DNA of 56,374 nucleotides from Mogibacterium sp. (GTDB lineage: Bacteria; Bacillota; Clostridia; Peptostreptococcales; Anaerovoracaceae), in the NCBI GenBank assembly GCA_017403955.1, contig JAFRDH010000001.1, positions 1 through 56,374 on the forward strand. The letters run 5' to 3'. Both the position numbers and the translations under genes were made by a program. Each line of letters begins with the position of its first letter. Position 1 is the stretch's first letter. Below the pieces are notes generated by a model. That model was not told the DNA's origin, did not search any database, and saw only the letters and a program-made list of their open reading frames with translations. Shown here piece after piece: positions 50,624 through 56,374 of the stretch.

Positions 50624-50716
50624 TAGTCACAAGGAGGGGCCCATCTGTCCGAAGGACTGATGGGAAGATCCCTTATGACATTACCACACCAGACCCGTTG
50701 AAAAATCAACGGGTCT
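50601..50716 (+). repeat. Left copy of island direct repeat (attL-like)
   Basis: From TTCGATCCCC in the T-loop through CCA, a CCCATC/GATGGG hairpin and the terminator. Compared with 55413-55527 it differs by one T/C change after CCA, one extra G, and the terminator loop (GAAAAATC against GGAATTCC). Confidence 0.85.
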
Positions 50717-50721
50717 ATTCT
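50691..50721 (+). terminator. Rho-independent terminator after tRNA-Ala
   Basis: AGACCCGTTG (50691-50700) pairs perfectly with CAACGGGTCT (50707-50716) around AAAAAT, followed by ATTCTTTT. Confidence 0.88.
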
Positions 50722-50729
50722 TTTGGCGG

Positions 50730-50760
50730 TGGTTAGATGTGATTAGATAGTGATTAGATG
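50730..50760 (+). repeat. Left cluster of TGATTAGATG-like direct repeats
   Basis: TGGTTAGATG (50730), TGATTAGATA (50740) and TGATTAGATG (50751) follow each other at 10 to 11 bases, one helical turn. Two more copies lie near the right end of the island. Confidence 0.7.
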
Positions 50761-50901
50761 GGGTAGAATCGTACGCTATGCAAGTGACTGTGCAATTTTT
50801 TCATAACCTAAATGGTTTTGTTGCTTATGTGATGCTAACATCGACTAATACATACGATTACATTATCACTATGAATAGTTATGGCTCGGAGTTCGATCAG
50901 G

Positions 50902-50921
50902 GCGCTCTTCGGAGCGCTTTT
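50902..50921 (+). terminator. Small terminator-like hairpin
   Basis: GCGCTC and GAGCGC pair around a TTCG tetraloop and are followed by TTTTAT. It lies in the otherwise gene-free 50624-50934, where I see only this, the repeat copy and the short direct repeats. Confidence 0.6.
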
Positions 50922-50934
50922 ATCATGTAGCATA

Positions 50935-50990
50935 TTGACATTATCGTTACTCGATAATACAATAGGTGCATCAAATATCGAATTACGATA
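50935..50990 (+). promoter_or_regulatory. padR promoter with two inverted-repeat operators
   Basis: TTGACA (50935-50940) and TACAAT (50958-50963) are separated by exactly 17 bases. That spacer is itself an inverted repeat, TTATCG-TTACT-CGATAA. A second copy of the same layout, TATCG-AATTA-CGATA, lies at 50976-50990, downstream of the start site. Binding by the encoded PadR protein would block the promoter. Confidence 0.75.
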
Positions 50991-51017
50991 ATCGAAAGAC
51001 GATACCGGAGGGTAAAA

Positions 51018-51398
51018 ATGGGTAAGAAAGCATTGGAGCCAATCACCGAGTCCATGTTCTATGTGCTCATGTGTCTTCATAACCGTAATATGTACGGGAC
51101 AGAGATCGCAGATCTTGTACGGAAGATCACCGATGACAGAGTCAAACTCGGACCGGGAACTCTGTATGCAATCCTTTCAACATTTGAAACAGAAAGCGTG
51201 ATTTTAAAGTTCTCACAAGAAGGGCGCAGAATCACGTATCAAATTACAGAGAAAGGTGAAAAGCTGTATCAGAATGAGCTGCAGCGTCTCAGAAAGTGCC
51301 TTTGGGATTCACAGCGGGACCTAAGCATGCAGGAAGAGAATAAGACAGCCTTTACTTCAGAAAGTCAGGGAAACGTTGGTGAGTTTGCAACAGTTTGA
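51018..51398 (+). CDS. PadR family transcriptional regulator
   Basis: A 126-residue PadR-type winged-helix repressor. The core is LEPITESMFYVLMCLHNRNMYGTEIADLV, quoted in part as SMFYVLMCLHNRNMYGTEI, then LGPGTLYAILSTFETESVI and the wing ending GRRITYQITEKGEKLY, all family features. The C-terminal dimerisation helix is short and followed by about 15 polar residues. GGAGGGTAAAA precedes the ATG. It is followed after 18 bases by a DUF2812 membrane protein gene, a standard PadR pairing. The island promoter carries two inverted repeats that it probably binds. Confidence 0.92.
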   Translation: MGKKALEPITESMFYVLMCLHNRNMYGTEIADLVRKITDDRVKLGPGTLYAILSTFETESVILKFSQEGRRITYQITEKGEKLYQNELQRLRKCLWDSQRDLSMQEENKTAFTSESQGNVGEFATV

Positions 51399-51416
51399 CC
51401 TGTGGAGAAAATGAAT

Positions 51417-52628
51417 ATGGTCAAAAGACGTAGCGTTTTTAATATTTATGAATATGACTATGAAGAGCGTTGGATCAATGATATGGCCAGCGAAGGGCTG
51501 CTTTTGACAGAGTTTAAGAAGGGCTTCTATTGCTTCGAGGAGTCAGATAATACACATAGGCGTTACTGCATAATTCCCAAAAAGGAAGAAGAATTCGGCC
51601 CGGAAGAGATGATGCTGTATCTAGATATGGGGTGGAAACCGGCATTTTCATGGAATAATAAAACCTATTTCTATACAGATGATGCAGATGCACTTGCGCT
51701 GTTCACTGACGAAGCAAGTTATGCTGATTACCTCAAGAAAAACAGAAAAGCATATTTGAGGCAGGTGGTTTGCAGCATCTTTATAGTTGTCTTGTGGACA
51801 TTGGTTCTAGCTCAGAATGTACCAGGTAATCAACCAAGCTTGTCATCACTGGCTAACAGGGATTCGGTTTCTGATATATGTTACTTTCTGGTGGTGCTTT
51901 TCATCATTGGTTTAAACTTGCTGCAAGGAGTAGGCTTCTATAAATGCAGAATGAGAATAGATGGCAAAAAAAAGCTTGTATGGAGACCAGAAATCTATAC
52001 CAGAAAAAAGATGTATAAAGCAGCAGAAAGCCTGATAATTGTTATTATACTACTGGCACTGGTTCCTTCGATGACGGGCGGCAGCGGCAAGATTAAAGGG
52101 GATGATATCCTAACCTATAACGAACCATATCCTGTTCTGTTGAGAACTATATCTCCTGATGAGTGGGCGTTCATCAGGGACAACAGGAACTCGATCAGCA
52201 TGGAAAGTGACAAGGCTGTCAAGTATGACTACTATCTTCGCCACTCTTCAAGCCTGACTCTGAAAGATGGCTTTTCAGAGGAAGCCTATTATGCTGAGGC
52301 GATAAATTATAGCGATTGGGAGCTTCCGGAATATACAAGTCTTACATATGATTTCAGGTCTGAGCCTATGGCAGAAAAGATGCTTAAGCGGCAGGTCTGT
52401 AATGATATGGATATAAAAACTGATGATCCTGGCGCTGATGAAAGAATCGATAATATAGCTATTGCTGTTCCAGATGCAGATTATGCAGGTTACTATGAAG
52501 AGCGAAGAGGAGGCTGTGACTATCAGTATCTGTATCTGCGTAAGGGAGCCCGAATCGTTTATGCCAGCTATAATGGCAAAAAGGAATTGAAGGATTCACT
52601 GCCGCTATTCGTAAATCAGCTGAAGTAA
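51417..52628 (+). CDS. DUF2812 domain-containing membrane protein
   Basis: A 403-residue protein. The N-terminal about 105 residues are the DUF2812 domain: FNIYEYDYEERWINDMASEG, then GFYCFEESD and YLDMGWKPAFSW. Three hydrophobic helices follow near residues 116-135, 155-172 and 208-226. The last about 175 residues are a soluble domain rich in Tyr and Asp. The ATG at 51417 is preferred because GGAGA lies eight bases upstream; GTG at 51402 and ATG at 51411 are alternatives. DUF2812 proteins are usually encoded directly after a PadR regulator and are thought to act with it. Their mechanism is unknown. Confidence 0.82.
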   Translation: MVKRRSVFNIYEYDYEERWINDMASEGLLLTEFKKGFYCFEESDNTHRRYCIIPKKEEEFGPEEMMLYLDMGWKPAFSWNNKTYFYTDDADALALFTDEASYADYLKKNRKAYLRQVVCSIFIVVLWTLVLAQNVPGNQPSLSSLANRDSVSDICYFLVVLFIIGLNLLQGVGFYKCRMRIDGKKKLVWRPEIYTRKKMYKAAESLIIVIILLALVPSMTGGSGKIKGDDILTYNEPYPVLLRTISPDEWAFIRDNRNSISMESDKAVKYDYYLRHSSSLTLKDGFSEEAYYAEAINYSDWELPEYTSLTYDFRSEPMAEKMLKRQVCNDMDIKTDDPGADERIDNIAIAVPDADYAGYYEERRGGCDYQYLYLRKGARIVYASYNGKKELKDSLPLFVNQLK

Positions 52629-52652
52629 CCAATAGTTGCGCTATAGTTGGTA

Positions 52653-52679
52653 GTTGCAAGCAACATCTTTTGATAGAAT
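52653..52679 (+). promoter_or_regulatory. Promoter with GTTGC/GCAAC palindrome
   Basis: An extended -10, TG-A-TAGAAT (52671-52679), is preceded by GTTGC-AA-GCAAC (52653-52664) at the -35 position. Two further TAGTTG words lie just upstream (52633 and 52644). The downstream gene encodes an XRE protein that could bind here. Confidence 0.5.
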
Positions 52680-52706
52680 GCTCTCAAGGAAAAGGAGGAT
52701 GATTTC

Positions 52707-53039
52707 ATGTATTATGCGACGCTGTGTTTATTTATGATTCTGATAATTACAGTTCTTATAATTGTCCTTATCATCAAAGCCCTTAGAAAGTATATCAACT
52801 CAAAGCCTGCACGCGAGGAGAAGAACCAGAATGCGAGGAATCTTGGAGAAGTGATTCGTGCTTACCGCACAGAGAACAAGATGACTCAGGAATTCGTTGC
52901 AGAACAATTGGGAGTAAGCAGGCAGGCTGTCTCTAAATGGGAAAGCGGAGCGAGTGATCCCAGTACGACAAATTTGATTGCCCTGGCAAAGTTGTTCAAG
53001 ATAGATCCTGAGGAGCTGATAAGGAGTATTACATATTAA
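52707..53039 (+). CDS. Membrane-anchored XRE-type regulator
   Basis: A 110-residue protein with an N-terminal transmembrane helix (residues 3-25, LCLFMILIITVLIIVLIIKA), a short basic linker and a Cro/CI-type helix-turn-helix (about 45-105: MTQEFVAEQLGVSRQAVSKWE). Cytoplasmic DNA-binding domains anchored in the membrane are unusual for the XRE family, although several Bacillota examples exist. AAAGGAGGATGATTTC precedes the ATG. It sits between the DUF2812 gene and the attenuator-controlled methyltransferase. Its target is unknown; autoregulation is possible. Confidence 0.85.
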   Translation: MYYATLCLFMILIITVLIIVLIIKALRKYINSKPAREEKNQNARNLGEVIRAYRTENKMTQEFVAEQLGVSRQAVSKWESGASDPSTTNLIALAKLFKIDPEELIRSITY

Positions 53040-53069
53040 TTGACTCAGCAGATATATATGTGTTAATCT
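53040..53069 (+). promoter_or_regulatory. Probable promoter of the methyltransferase leader
   Basis: TTGACT (53040-53045) is followed by 17 to 18 bases and a weak extended -10, TG-T-TAATCT (53061-53069). The transcript would start near 53076, about 25 bases before the leader ORF. Confidence 0.45.
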
Positions 53070-53100
53070 CAACAATAATTAGTGAACTGGAATTTGTATT

Positions 53101-53205
53101 ATGAAAAAGCTTTTTGTATCTGTAAATGTGAATAATAGCAATATAACCCTGAACAATCATCAGGGAGATTCTTTTCGTTCACATATAAGAGGCAAGAAGC
53201 GTTGA
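53101..53205 (+). CDS. Leader peptide of the methyltransferase gene (34 residues)
   Basis: ATG at 53101 opens a 34-codon ORF that begins MKKLFVSVNVNNSN, is rich in Asn and ends HIRGKKR before TGA at 53203. A weak TGGAA lies eight bases before the ATG. The codons near the end include the RNA segment AGAGGCAAG (53188-53196) that can pair with the 5' arm of the downstream terminator. A hairpin CCCTGA/TCAGGG (53147-53152 and 53160-53165) lies within the ORF. I infer a translated leader whose ribosome position decides termination. Coding is inferred from layout only. Confidence 0.5.
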   Translation: MKKLFVSVNVNNSNITLNNHQGDSFRSHIRGKKR

Positions 53206-53282
53206 ACAGTACTAAGTAGGTCTTCACCAAAAACACGTTACTGAAGCGAAGCTTGTCTCTAAAAGAGGCAGGCTGTTTTTTT
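53188..53282 (+). promoter_or_regulatory. Transcription attenuator before the methyltransferase gene
   Basis: The terminator is an 11-bp stem, 53250-53260 with 53264-53274, loop AAA, then seven T residues (53276-53282), ending just before the ribosome binding site GGAGAAG. The 5' arm (CTTGTCTCT, 53252-53260) can instead pair with AGAGGCAAG (53188-53196), nine pairs with one G-U. The upstream segment copies the terminator 3' arm, AGAGGCAGG, so the two structures exclude each other. Confidence 0.65.
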
Positions 53283-53295
53283 ACGGAGAAGTGAT

Positions 53296-54102
53296 ATGAG
53301 CAGGAGAGAGGAAATCGTAAAAACAATATATGAGAACTACTGTGAAGATGAACGCCTTGAACGTACAAGGCATGGCCAGCTAGAGTATCTGACAACGATG
53401 ACATATATTCATAAGTATCTCAATGATGGTGCGAGAATACTTGAAATCGGTGCAGGTACCGGCCGCTATTCTATTGCTCTCGCAAAAGAAGGTTATAATG
53501 TTACGGCAGTTGAACTTGTAAATCACAATCTGGATATCCTTCGTCACAATGGCTCCGGAATTGAGAGCCTTACAGCGATACATGGTGATGCAACTGACCT
53601 TTCGATGTTCGGTGATGACTTGTTTGATATGACGCTTATCTTCGGCCCGCTATATCACCTGTATGAGCTTGCAGATCAGCATAAAGCTATTGATGAAGCG
53701 ATAAGAGTGACAAAGCCGGGAGGCGTTATAATGACCGCATTTCTTTCAATACATGCGCTGATGTACACAAACTATCTATATGATGGGTTTAAAGGCGGAC
53801 TTGAAGAGAATTTCACCGATGATTATAGGGTGAGGCATTTTGAAGATCAGTTGTTTACAGGGTTCGATATTGCTGAATTTGAAGACTTGTTTTCAGATAA
53901 ACCCATCGCCTGGCTCAAGACCGTGGCAGCAGACAGTGTGCTTGAATACGGCGAGAGATGGAGCGGACTTGAAATTGATGATGAAGATTTCGAGTTGTTT
54001 TCAAGATATCACCTTGCGACATGCGAGGTCAGGGAGTTGCTTGGAAGTTCAAGTCACCTGATACATATCTGCAGAAAAACCGCAGGGGAGGATTCGAAAT
54101 GA
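53296..54102 (+). CDS. Class I SAM-dependent methyltransferase
   Basis: A 268-residue Rossmann-fold methyltransferase. Motif I is ILEIGAGTGRYSIALAKEG, then VTAVELVNHNLDIL, AIHGDATDLSMF and MTLIFGPLYHLYE. The last corresponds to the family's motif IV region. It matches a common Bacillota group of unknown substrate; I do not recognise it as an Erm-type rRNA methyltransferase. CGGAGAAGTGAT precedes the ATG. Unusually, a strong terminator stands directly before that site, behind a short leader ORF. Its stop overlaps the GNAT gene by four bases. An antibiotic-response or modification role is possible because of the attenuator, but this is inference. Confidence 0.9.
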   Translation: MSRREEIVKTIYENYCEDERLERTRHGQLEYLTTMTYIHKYLNDGARILEIGAGTGRYSIALAKEGYNVTAVELVNHNLDILRHNGSGIESLTAIHGDATDLSMFGDDLFDMTLIFGPLYHLYELADQHKAIDEAIRVTKPGGVIMTAFLSIHALMYTNYLYDGFKGGLEENFTDDYRVRHFEDQLFTGFDIAEFEDLFSDKPIAWLKTVAADSVLEYGERWSGLEIDDEDFELFSRYHLATCEVRELLGSSSHLIHICRKTAGEDSK

Positions 54103-54626
54103 GCATAAAACTTATAAGACCATCGATCAAATATGCAGATCAGGTTATGCAATACAAAGTCACTATGGAGGCAATCGGAGATAGTCTTGACGGATGTGCT
54201 GATCTTGGTGACTGCAGAACCTTTTCTGAATGGATGGATTTCGAGAGAAGGCTGAAAGCAAAATATATGGAAGGATATGTACCATCTGAGACATATCTTG
54301 CAGTCAGACCTTCAGATGATAAAGTGATTGGTATGATTGATTACCGTATGCGCCTCACACCATTTCTGATGCAATACGGTGGAAATATAGGCTATAGTGT
54401 GTTGCCATCCGAACGCAGAAAAGGATATGCTTCTGAAATGCTAAAAATGATTCTTTCCATTTGTAGAGATTATGGTGAGAGTAAAGTACTGGTAACCTGC
54501 GATAAGAATAATGAAGCATCAAGGAAAACAATTATTAAAAATGGTGGAGTTCTGGAGAATGAGATAGAGCTTGATGGCGAAACCGGCAGCAAAGAAATCA
54601 TTCAAAGATTCTGGATCAAGTTATAA
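54099..54626 (+). CDS. GNAT family N-acetyltransferase
   Basis: A 175-residue GNAT acetyltransferase. The core is TYLAVRPSDDKVIGMIDYRMRL, then IGYSVLPSERRKGYASEMLKM with the acetyl-CoA loop (R-R-K-G-Y-A), and VTCDKNNEASRKTIIKNGG, all typical. The ATG at 54099 follows GGGGAGGATTCGAA and overlaps the methyltransferase stop, so both are translated together. Relatives include small-molecule acetyltransferases and drug-resistance enzymes, but the substrate is not predictable from these motifs. It may share the methyltransferase attenuator. Confidence 0.9.
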   Translation: MSIKLIRPSIKYADQVMQYKVTMEAIGDSLDGCADLGDCRTFSEWMDFERRLKAKYMEGYVPSETYLAVRPSDDKVIGMIDYRMRLTPFLMQYGGNIGYSVLPSERRKGYASEMLKMILSICRDYGESKVLVTCDKNNEASRKTIIKNGGVLENEIELDGETGSKEIIQRFWIKL

Positions 54627-54709
54627 TTTGCTTTTGTCTATGAAAGACTGCTAGGGCTAATGTGGTATTAATATATTATTAGATGAGCGATCTCACAACT
54701 TCGATACGA

Positions 54710-54738
54710 TTGACAATGTAAACTGTTTGTAGTAGAAT
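54710..54738 (+). promoter_or_regulatory. Promoter of the toxin-antitoxin operon
   Basis: TTGACA (54710-54715) and TAGAAT (54733-54738) are 17 bases apart, 31 bases before the antitoxin gene. Confidence 0.7.
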
Positions 54739-54768
54739 TTTCGAAGATATGAAAGGAGATGATGAGAC

Positions 54769-55047
54769 ATGGCAGCAACAACACCAACCCAAATCAGAAT
54801 AGATAAAAATGTAAAAGAACAGGCAAATGCACTGTTTGCTAATCTTGGACTCGATATGTCCAGTGCAGTCAATATGTTTCTCCGCCAGTGTATTCTTCGC
54901 GGCGGGCTTCCTTTTGCTGTAGAGATGCCTCAGTATAATCAGGAAACTCTGAATGCCATGACTGAAGCCAGAAAGATCTCTAAAGATTCTTCTGTTCCCG
55001 GGTACAATAATATGGCTGATCTTATAAATGCACTTGAGGAGGACTAA
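54769..55047 (+). CDS. RelB/DinJ family antitoxin
   Basis: A 92-residue antitoxin of the RelB/DinJ type. The N-terminal ribbon-helix-helix is TQIRIDKNVKEQANALFANLG, then LDMSSAVNMFLRQCILRGGLPF. The C-terminal about 35 residues are the flexible toxin-binding part. It binds the toxin and represses its own promoter. GAAAGGAGATGATGAGAC precedes the ATG. The stop codon is directly followed by the ATG of the YafQ-like toxin, the classical two-gene arrangement. Confidence 0.9.
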   Translation: MAATTPTQIRIDKNVKEQANALFANLGLDMSSAVNMFLRQCILRGGLPFAVEMPQYNQETLNAMTEARKISKDSSVPGYNNMADLINALEED

Positions 55048-55326
55048 ATGTATACCATTAAGTTCACCAGTGCGTATAAGAAAAGTTATAAACGTATAAG
55101 CAAACGTGGTTATGACATGTCACTTCTAAACGATGTAGTTGATATGTTGAGAAGAGGTGTGGAATTGCCAGAACAGTACCGCGATCATATCCTTCAGGGT
55201 GAGTATAAAGGCTTTCATGAGTGCCACATAAAGCCAGACTGGCTTTTGATATATCTTGTAGAAGAAGACATAATTACGTTAACACTGGTCAATACCGGAA
55301 CGCATTCAGACTTGTTCAAACTGTAA
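55048..55326 (+). CDS. YafQ/RelE family mRNA interferase toxin
   Basis: A 92-residue ribosome-dependent endoribonuclease toxin of the YafQ type. Compared with E. coli YafQ, the catalytic residues are all visible: His47, His60, Asp64 with Trp65 (HIKPDW), and His86 with Phe90 (GTHSDLF). It therefore looks active, cutting mRNA on the ribosome when the antitoxin is lost. It begins directly after the antitoxin stop. It is the last gene before the right-hand repeats, where it could stabilise the island. Confidence 0.92.
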   Translation: MYTIKFTSAYKKSYKRISKRGYDMSLLNDVVDMLRRGVELPEQYRDHILQGEYKGFHECHIKPDWLLIYLVEEDIITLTLVNTGTHSDLFKL

Positions 55327-55332
55327 GTCATA

Positions 55333-55354
55333 TGATTAGATGTGTGATTAGATG
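55333..55354 (+). repeat. Right cluster of TGATTAGATG direct repeats
   Basis: Two exact TGATTAGATG copies (55333-55342 and 55345-55354), 12 bases apart, matching the three at the left end of the island. Confidence 0.7.
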
Positions 55355-55412
55355 AAAAAATGATGGCGTGCGACCTCCTCTCTTTTCAAGGTTTGCAGGC
55401 TGAGCGTCGCGA

Positions 55413-55527
55413 TTCGATCCCCCTACGCTCCACCACAGTCACAAGGAGGGCCCATCTGTCCGAAGGACTGATGGGAAGATCCCTTATGACATTACCACAC
55501 CAGACCCGTTGGAATTCCAACGGGTCT
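55413..55527 (+). repeat. Right copy of island direct repeat with partial tRNA-Ala (attR-like)
   Basis: Carries TTCGATCCCC through CCA of tRNA-Ala and the following about 90 bases. Upstream, CAAGGTTTGCA (55387-55397) resembles the anticodon arm CAAGGTTCGCA, but the tRNA body is otherwise lost. Apart from this and the TGATTAGATG copies, 55327-55664 holds only the terminator below. Confidence 0.8.
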
Positions 55528-55530
55528 TTC
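55502..55530 (+). terminator. Rho-independent terminator, right repeat
   Basis: AGACCCGTTGG (55502-55512) pairs perfectly with CCAACGGGTCT (55517-55527) around AATT, followed by TTCTTTATG. Confidence 0.85.
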
Positions 55531-55664
55531 TTTATGCTATACTTTTTGAAAGATGTACAAATCGGCAGTTTGTGGAGGTAATGGGATTCCAATAAAACAG
55601 CATTGTATGAATTGAATTGTCGCTTGCTTGAAGCATGTTAAATTGAGGGATTGGAGTGGAAACC

Positions 55665-56186
55665 ATGTTAGAAATATTAAAAGCGAGGTTTCAGGATAAT
55701 AAGAATCTTCATATGGAACTGAGTTGGCTTGACGTGGAGAAACGTTTGCTTGAGCATCCGGGCTCCATGGACGTTTTGAGAAGGATGGAGGAGAGCGGCG
55801 GAGAACCGGATACCATCGGCTATGACGAAAAGACGGGAAAGCTAATTTTCTGTGACTGCGCAAAGGAGTCCCCTTCTGGGCGCAGAAGCCTGTGCTATGA
55901 CGAAAAGGCATTACAGGGACGTGCTAAAAACCCGCCGTCAGGCAGCGCCGAATGGAAAGCAAAAGAAATCGGCGTTTTGATCATGACGGAGGAACTCTAT
56001 CGCCGACTGCAAAGTCTCGGGGAATTTGATTTGAAAACATCAAGTTGGATCACTACGCCGGATGATATTCGCGACAAGGGCGGTGCATTGTTCTGCGAAC
56101 GACGTTACGGAACGGTTTTCACATTCCATAACGGGGCGGATTCGTACTATTCCGTGCGCGGGTTCAGAGGTTATACGCTTATATAA
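55665..56186 (+). CDS. DUF4256 domain-containing protein
   Basis: A 173-residue soluble protein fitting DUF4256, a family of unknown function. Landmarks are the start LEILKARFQDNKNLHMELSW, then MDVLRRMEESGGEPDTIGYDE, KLIFCDCAKESPSGRRSLCYD and the end FTFHNGADSYYSVRGFRG. Cys residues in FCDCAKE may matter. The ATG at 55665 has GGAG nine bases upstream; GTG at 55656 is an alternative. It lies beyond the right-hand repeat, so it belongs either to the original chromosome or to another inserted piece. Its base use appears more GC-rich than the island genes. Confidence 0.82.
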   Translation: MLEILKARFQDNKNLHMELSWLDVEKRLLEHPGSMDVLRRMEESGGEPDTIGYDEKTGKLIFCDCAKESPSGRRSLCYDEKALQGRAKNPPSGSAEWKAKEIGVLIMTEELYRRLQSLGEFDLKTSSWITTPDDIRDKGGALFCERRYGTVFTFHNGADSYYSVRGFRGYTLI

Positions 56187-56210
56187 ATTCCCGTTTGCGG
56201 GGAGGATTAC

Positions 56211-56374
56211 GTGAAAATAGAAAAAGATGAAAGAACAATCCGAGATTTTACGGAAACAGATCTTCCACTCATGTTTAAATGGTTGACAGATAAGAGAGTG
56301 CTGGAGTATTACGAAGGTCGTGACGTCAGGTTTACGATGGATACTTTGTCTGCACATTTTTTGGAAGAAATTCC
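56211..56374 (+). CDS. GNAT-type acetyltransferase, N-terminal part
   Basis: A partial gene cut by the window end; 54 codons are visible with no stop. It opens with GTG after GGGGAGGATTAC and reads KIEKDERTIRDFTETDLPL, then MFKWLTDKRVLEYYEG. This resembles the N-terminus of GNAT acetyltransferases such as aminoglycoside 6'-N-acetyltransferase-like proteins (the D-L-P-L-M-x-K-W-L pattern). The acetyl-CoA motif lies outside the window, so substrate and completeness are unknown. Confidence 0.6.
   Translation, partial: MKIEKDERTIRDFTETDLPLMFKWLTDKRVLEYYEGRDVRFTMDTLSAHFLEEI

Larger units (their letters stand above)
50601..55527. mobile_element. Putative tRNA-Ala-associated genomic island
   Basis: The stretch is bounded by two near-identical copies (50601-50716 and 55413-55527) of the T-loop end of tRNA-Ala plus its downstream hairpins and terminator. 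The cargo is PadR/DUF2812, an XRE protein, a methyltransferase/GNAT pair and a toxin-antitoxin module. There is no integrase, relaxase or replication gene, so the element is either decayed or mobilised in trans. Confidence 0.7.

Noticed and set aside
53296-54102. Erm-type rRNA methyltransferase
   Set aside because: Motifs fit a general class I methyltransferase group; the length and motif IV region do not match Erm proteins, so resistance remains only a hypothesis from the leader.
50624-55412. Prophage
   Set aside because: No structural, lysis, replication or integrase genes are present in the block.

Overview
The window looks like chromosome from a low-to-mid GC Gram-positive anaerobe of the Bacillota, most likely a Clostridia-type gut or rumen bacterium. 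The reasons are AGGAGG-type ribosome binding sites almost everywhere, TTG and GTG starts, lipobox lipoproteins, families typical of Clostridia (CD1871A-like CXXC protein, DUF4317, DUF3048/YerB, SpoVK-like AAA ATPase, MnmM/YtqB) and many ferredoxin-type oxidoreductases. The species cannot be fixed from the sequence alone. Most genes are on the + strand, in tight and often overlapping operons.

Layout. 0.1-8.7 kb: a YitT-type membrane protein on the - strand behind a structured leader with a terminator-like hairpin; an acyl-ACP thioesterase; a TetR-controlled operon (aldo/keto reductase, TetR regulator, flavodoxin lipoprotein, DUF4405 membrane protein) whose promoter carries two copies of one palindrome; a LysR/BrnQ divergent pair; a flavin reductase/HxlR divergent pair. 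8.8-15.4 kb: a run of small stress or housekeeping genes, then a membrane electron-transfer pair (CD1871A-like CXXC membrane protein and a NapH-like ferredoxin/TlpA fusion), a one-component regulator fused to a superoxide-reductase fold, and Imm32, Lin0512 and DAPG-hydrolase-like genes. 15.5-23.9 kb: DUF4317, a MATE exporter with a radical SAM protein, two alpha/beta hydrolases, a SpoVK/CbbX-type AAA ATPase, an EamA transporter and mnmM. 23.9-30.9 kb: sbcD-sbcC followed by a TIR-Sel1 repeat protein. 31-36.8 kb: a CofE-like ligase, xpt, a large ferredoxin/flavin oxidoreductase with an isolated hypA, and a coiled-coil peptidoglycan-binding-like protein. 36.9-40.6 kb: YerB-like lipoprotein (- strand), M3 oligopeptidase and a membrane protein. 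40.6-48.3 kb: a complete oligopeptide ABC transporter operon (oppA-B-C-D-F plus a small membrane protein), plausibly feeding peptides to the oligopeptidase. 48.4-50.5 kb: a two-component system.

At 50.5 kb lies tRNA-Ala(CGC). The T-loop end of this tRNA plus its downstream terminator, about 115 bp, is repeated at 55.4 kb. The 4.8 kb in between is a probable tRNA-targeted genomic island. It carries a PadR/DUF2812 pair, a membrane-anchored XRE regulator, a methyltransferase-GNAT pair and a DinJ-YafQ type toxin-antitoxin module, but no integrase. Short TGATTAGATG-like direct repeats lie just inside both ends and could be recombinase arm sites.

The most interesting novel signal is upstream of the island methyltransferase. 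A 34-codon leader ORF ends in a segment that can pair with the 5' arm of a strong terminator placed immediately before the methyltransferase ribosome binding site. This is the layout of a translation-dependent attenuator, as found in front of some antibiotic-resistance genes. Other points worth checking are the yitT leader, the twin TetR and PadR operators, the HTH-superoxide-reductase fusion, the TIR-Sel1 gene behind sbcCD, the orphan CofE-like and HypA proteins, and the roughly 200-residue insertion in the OppC-like permease.
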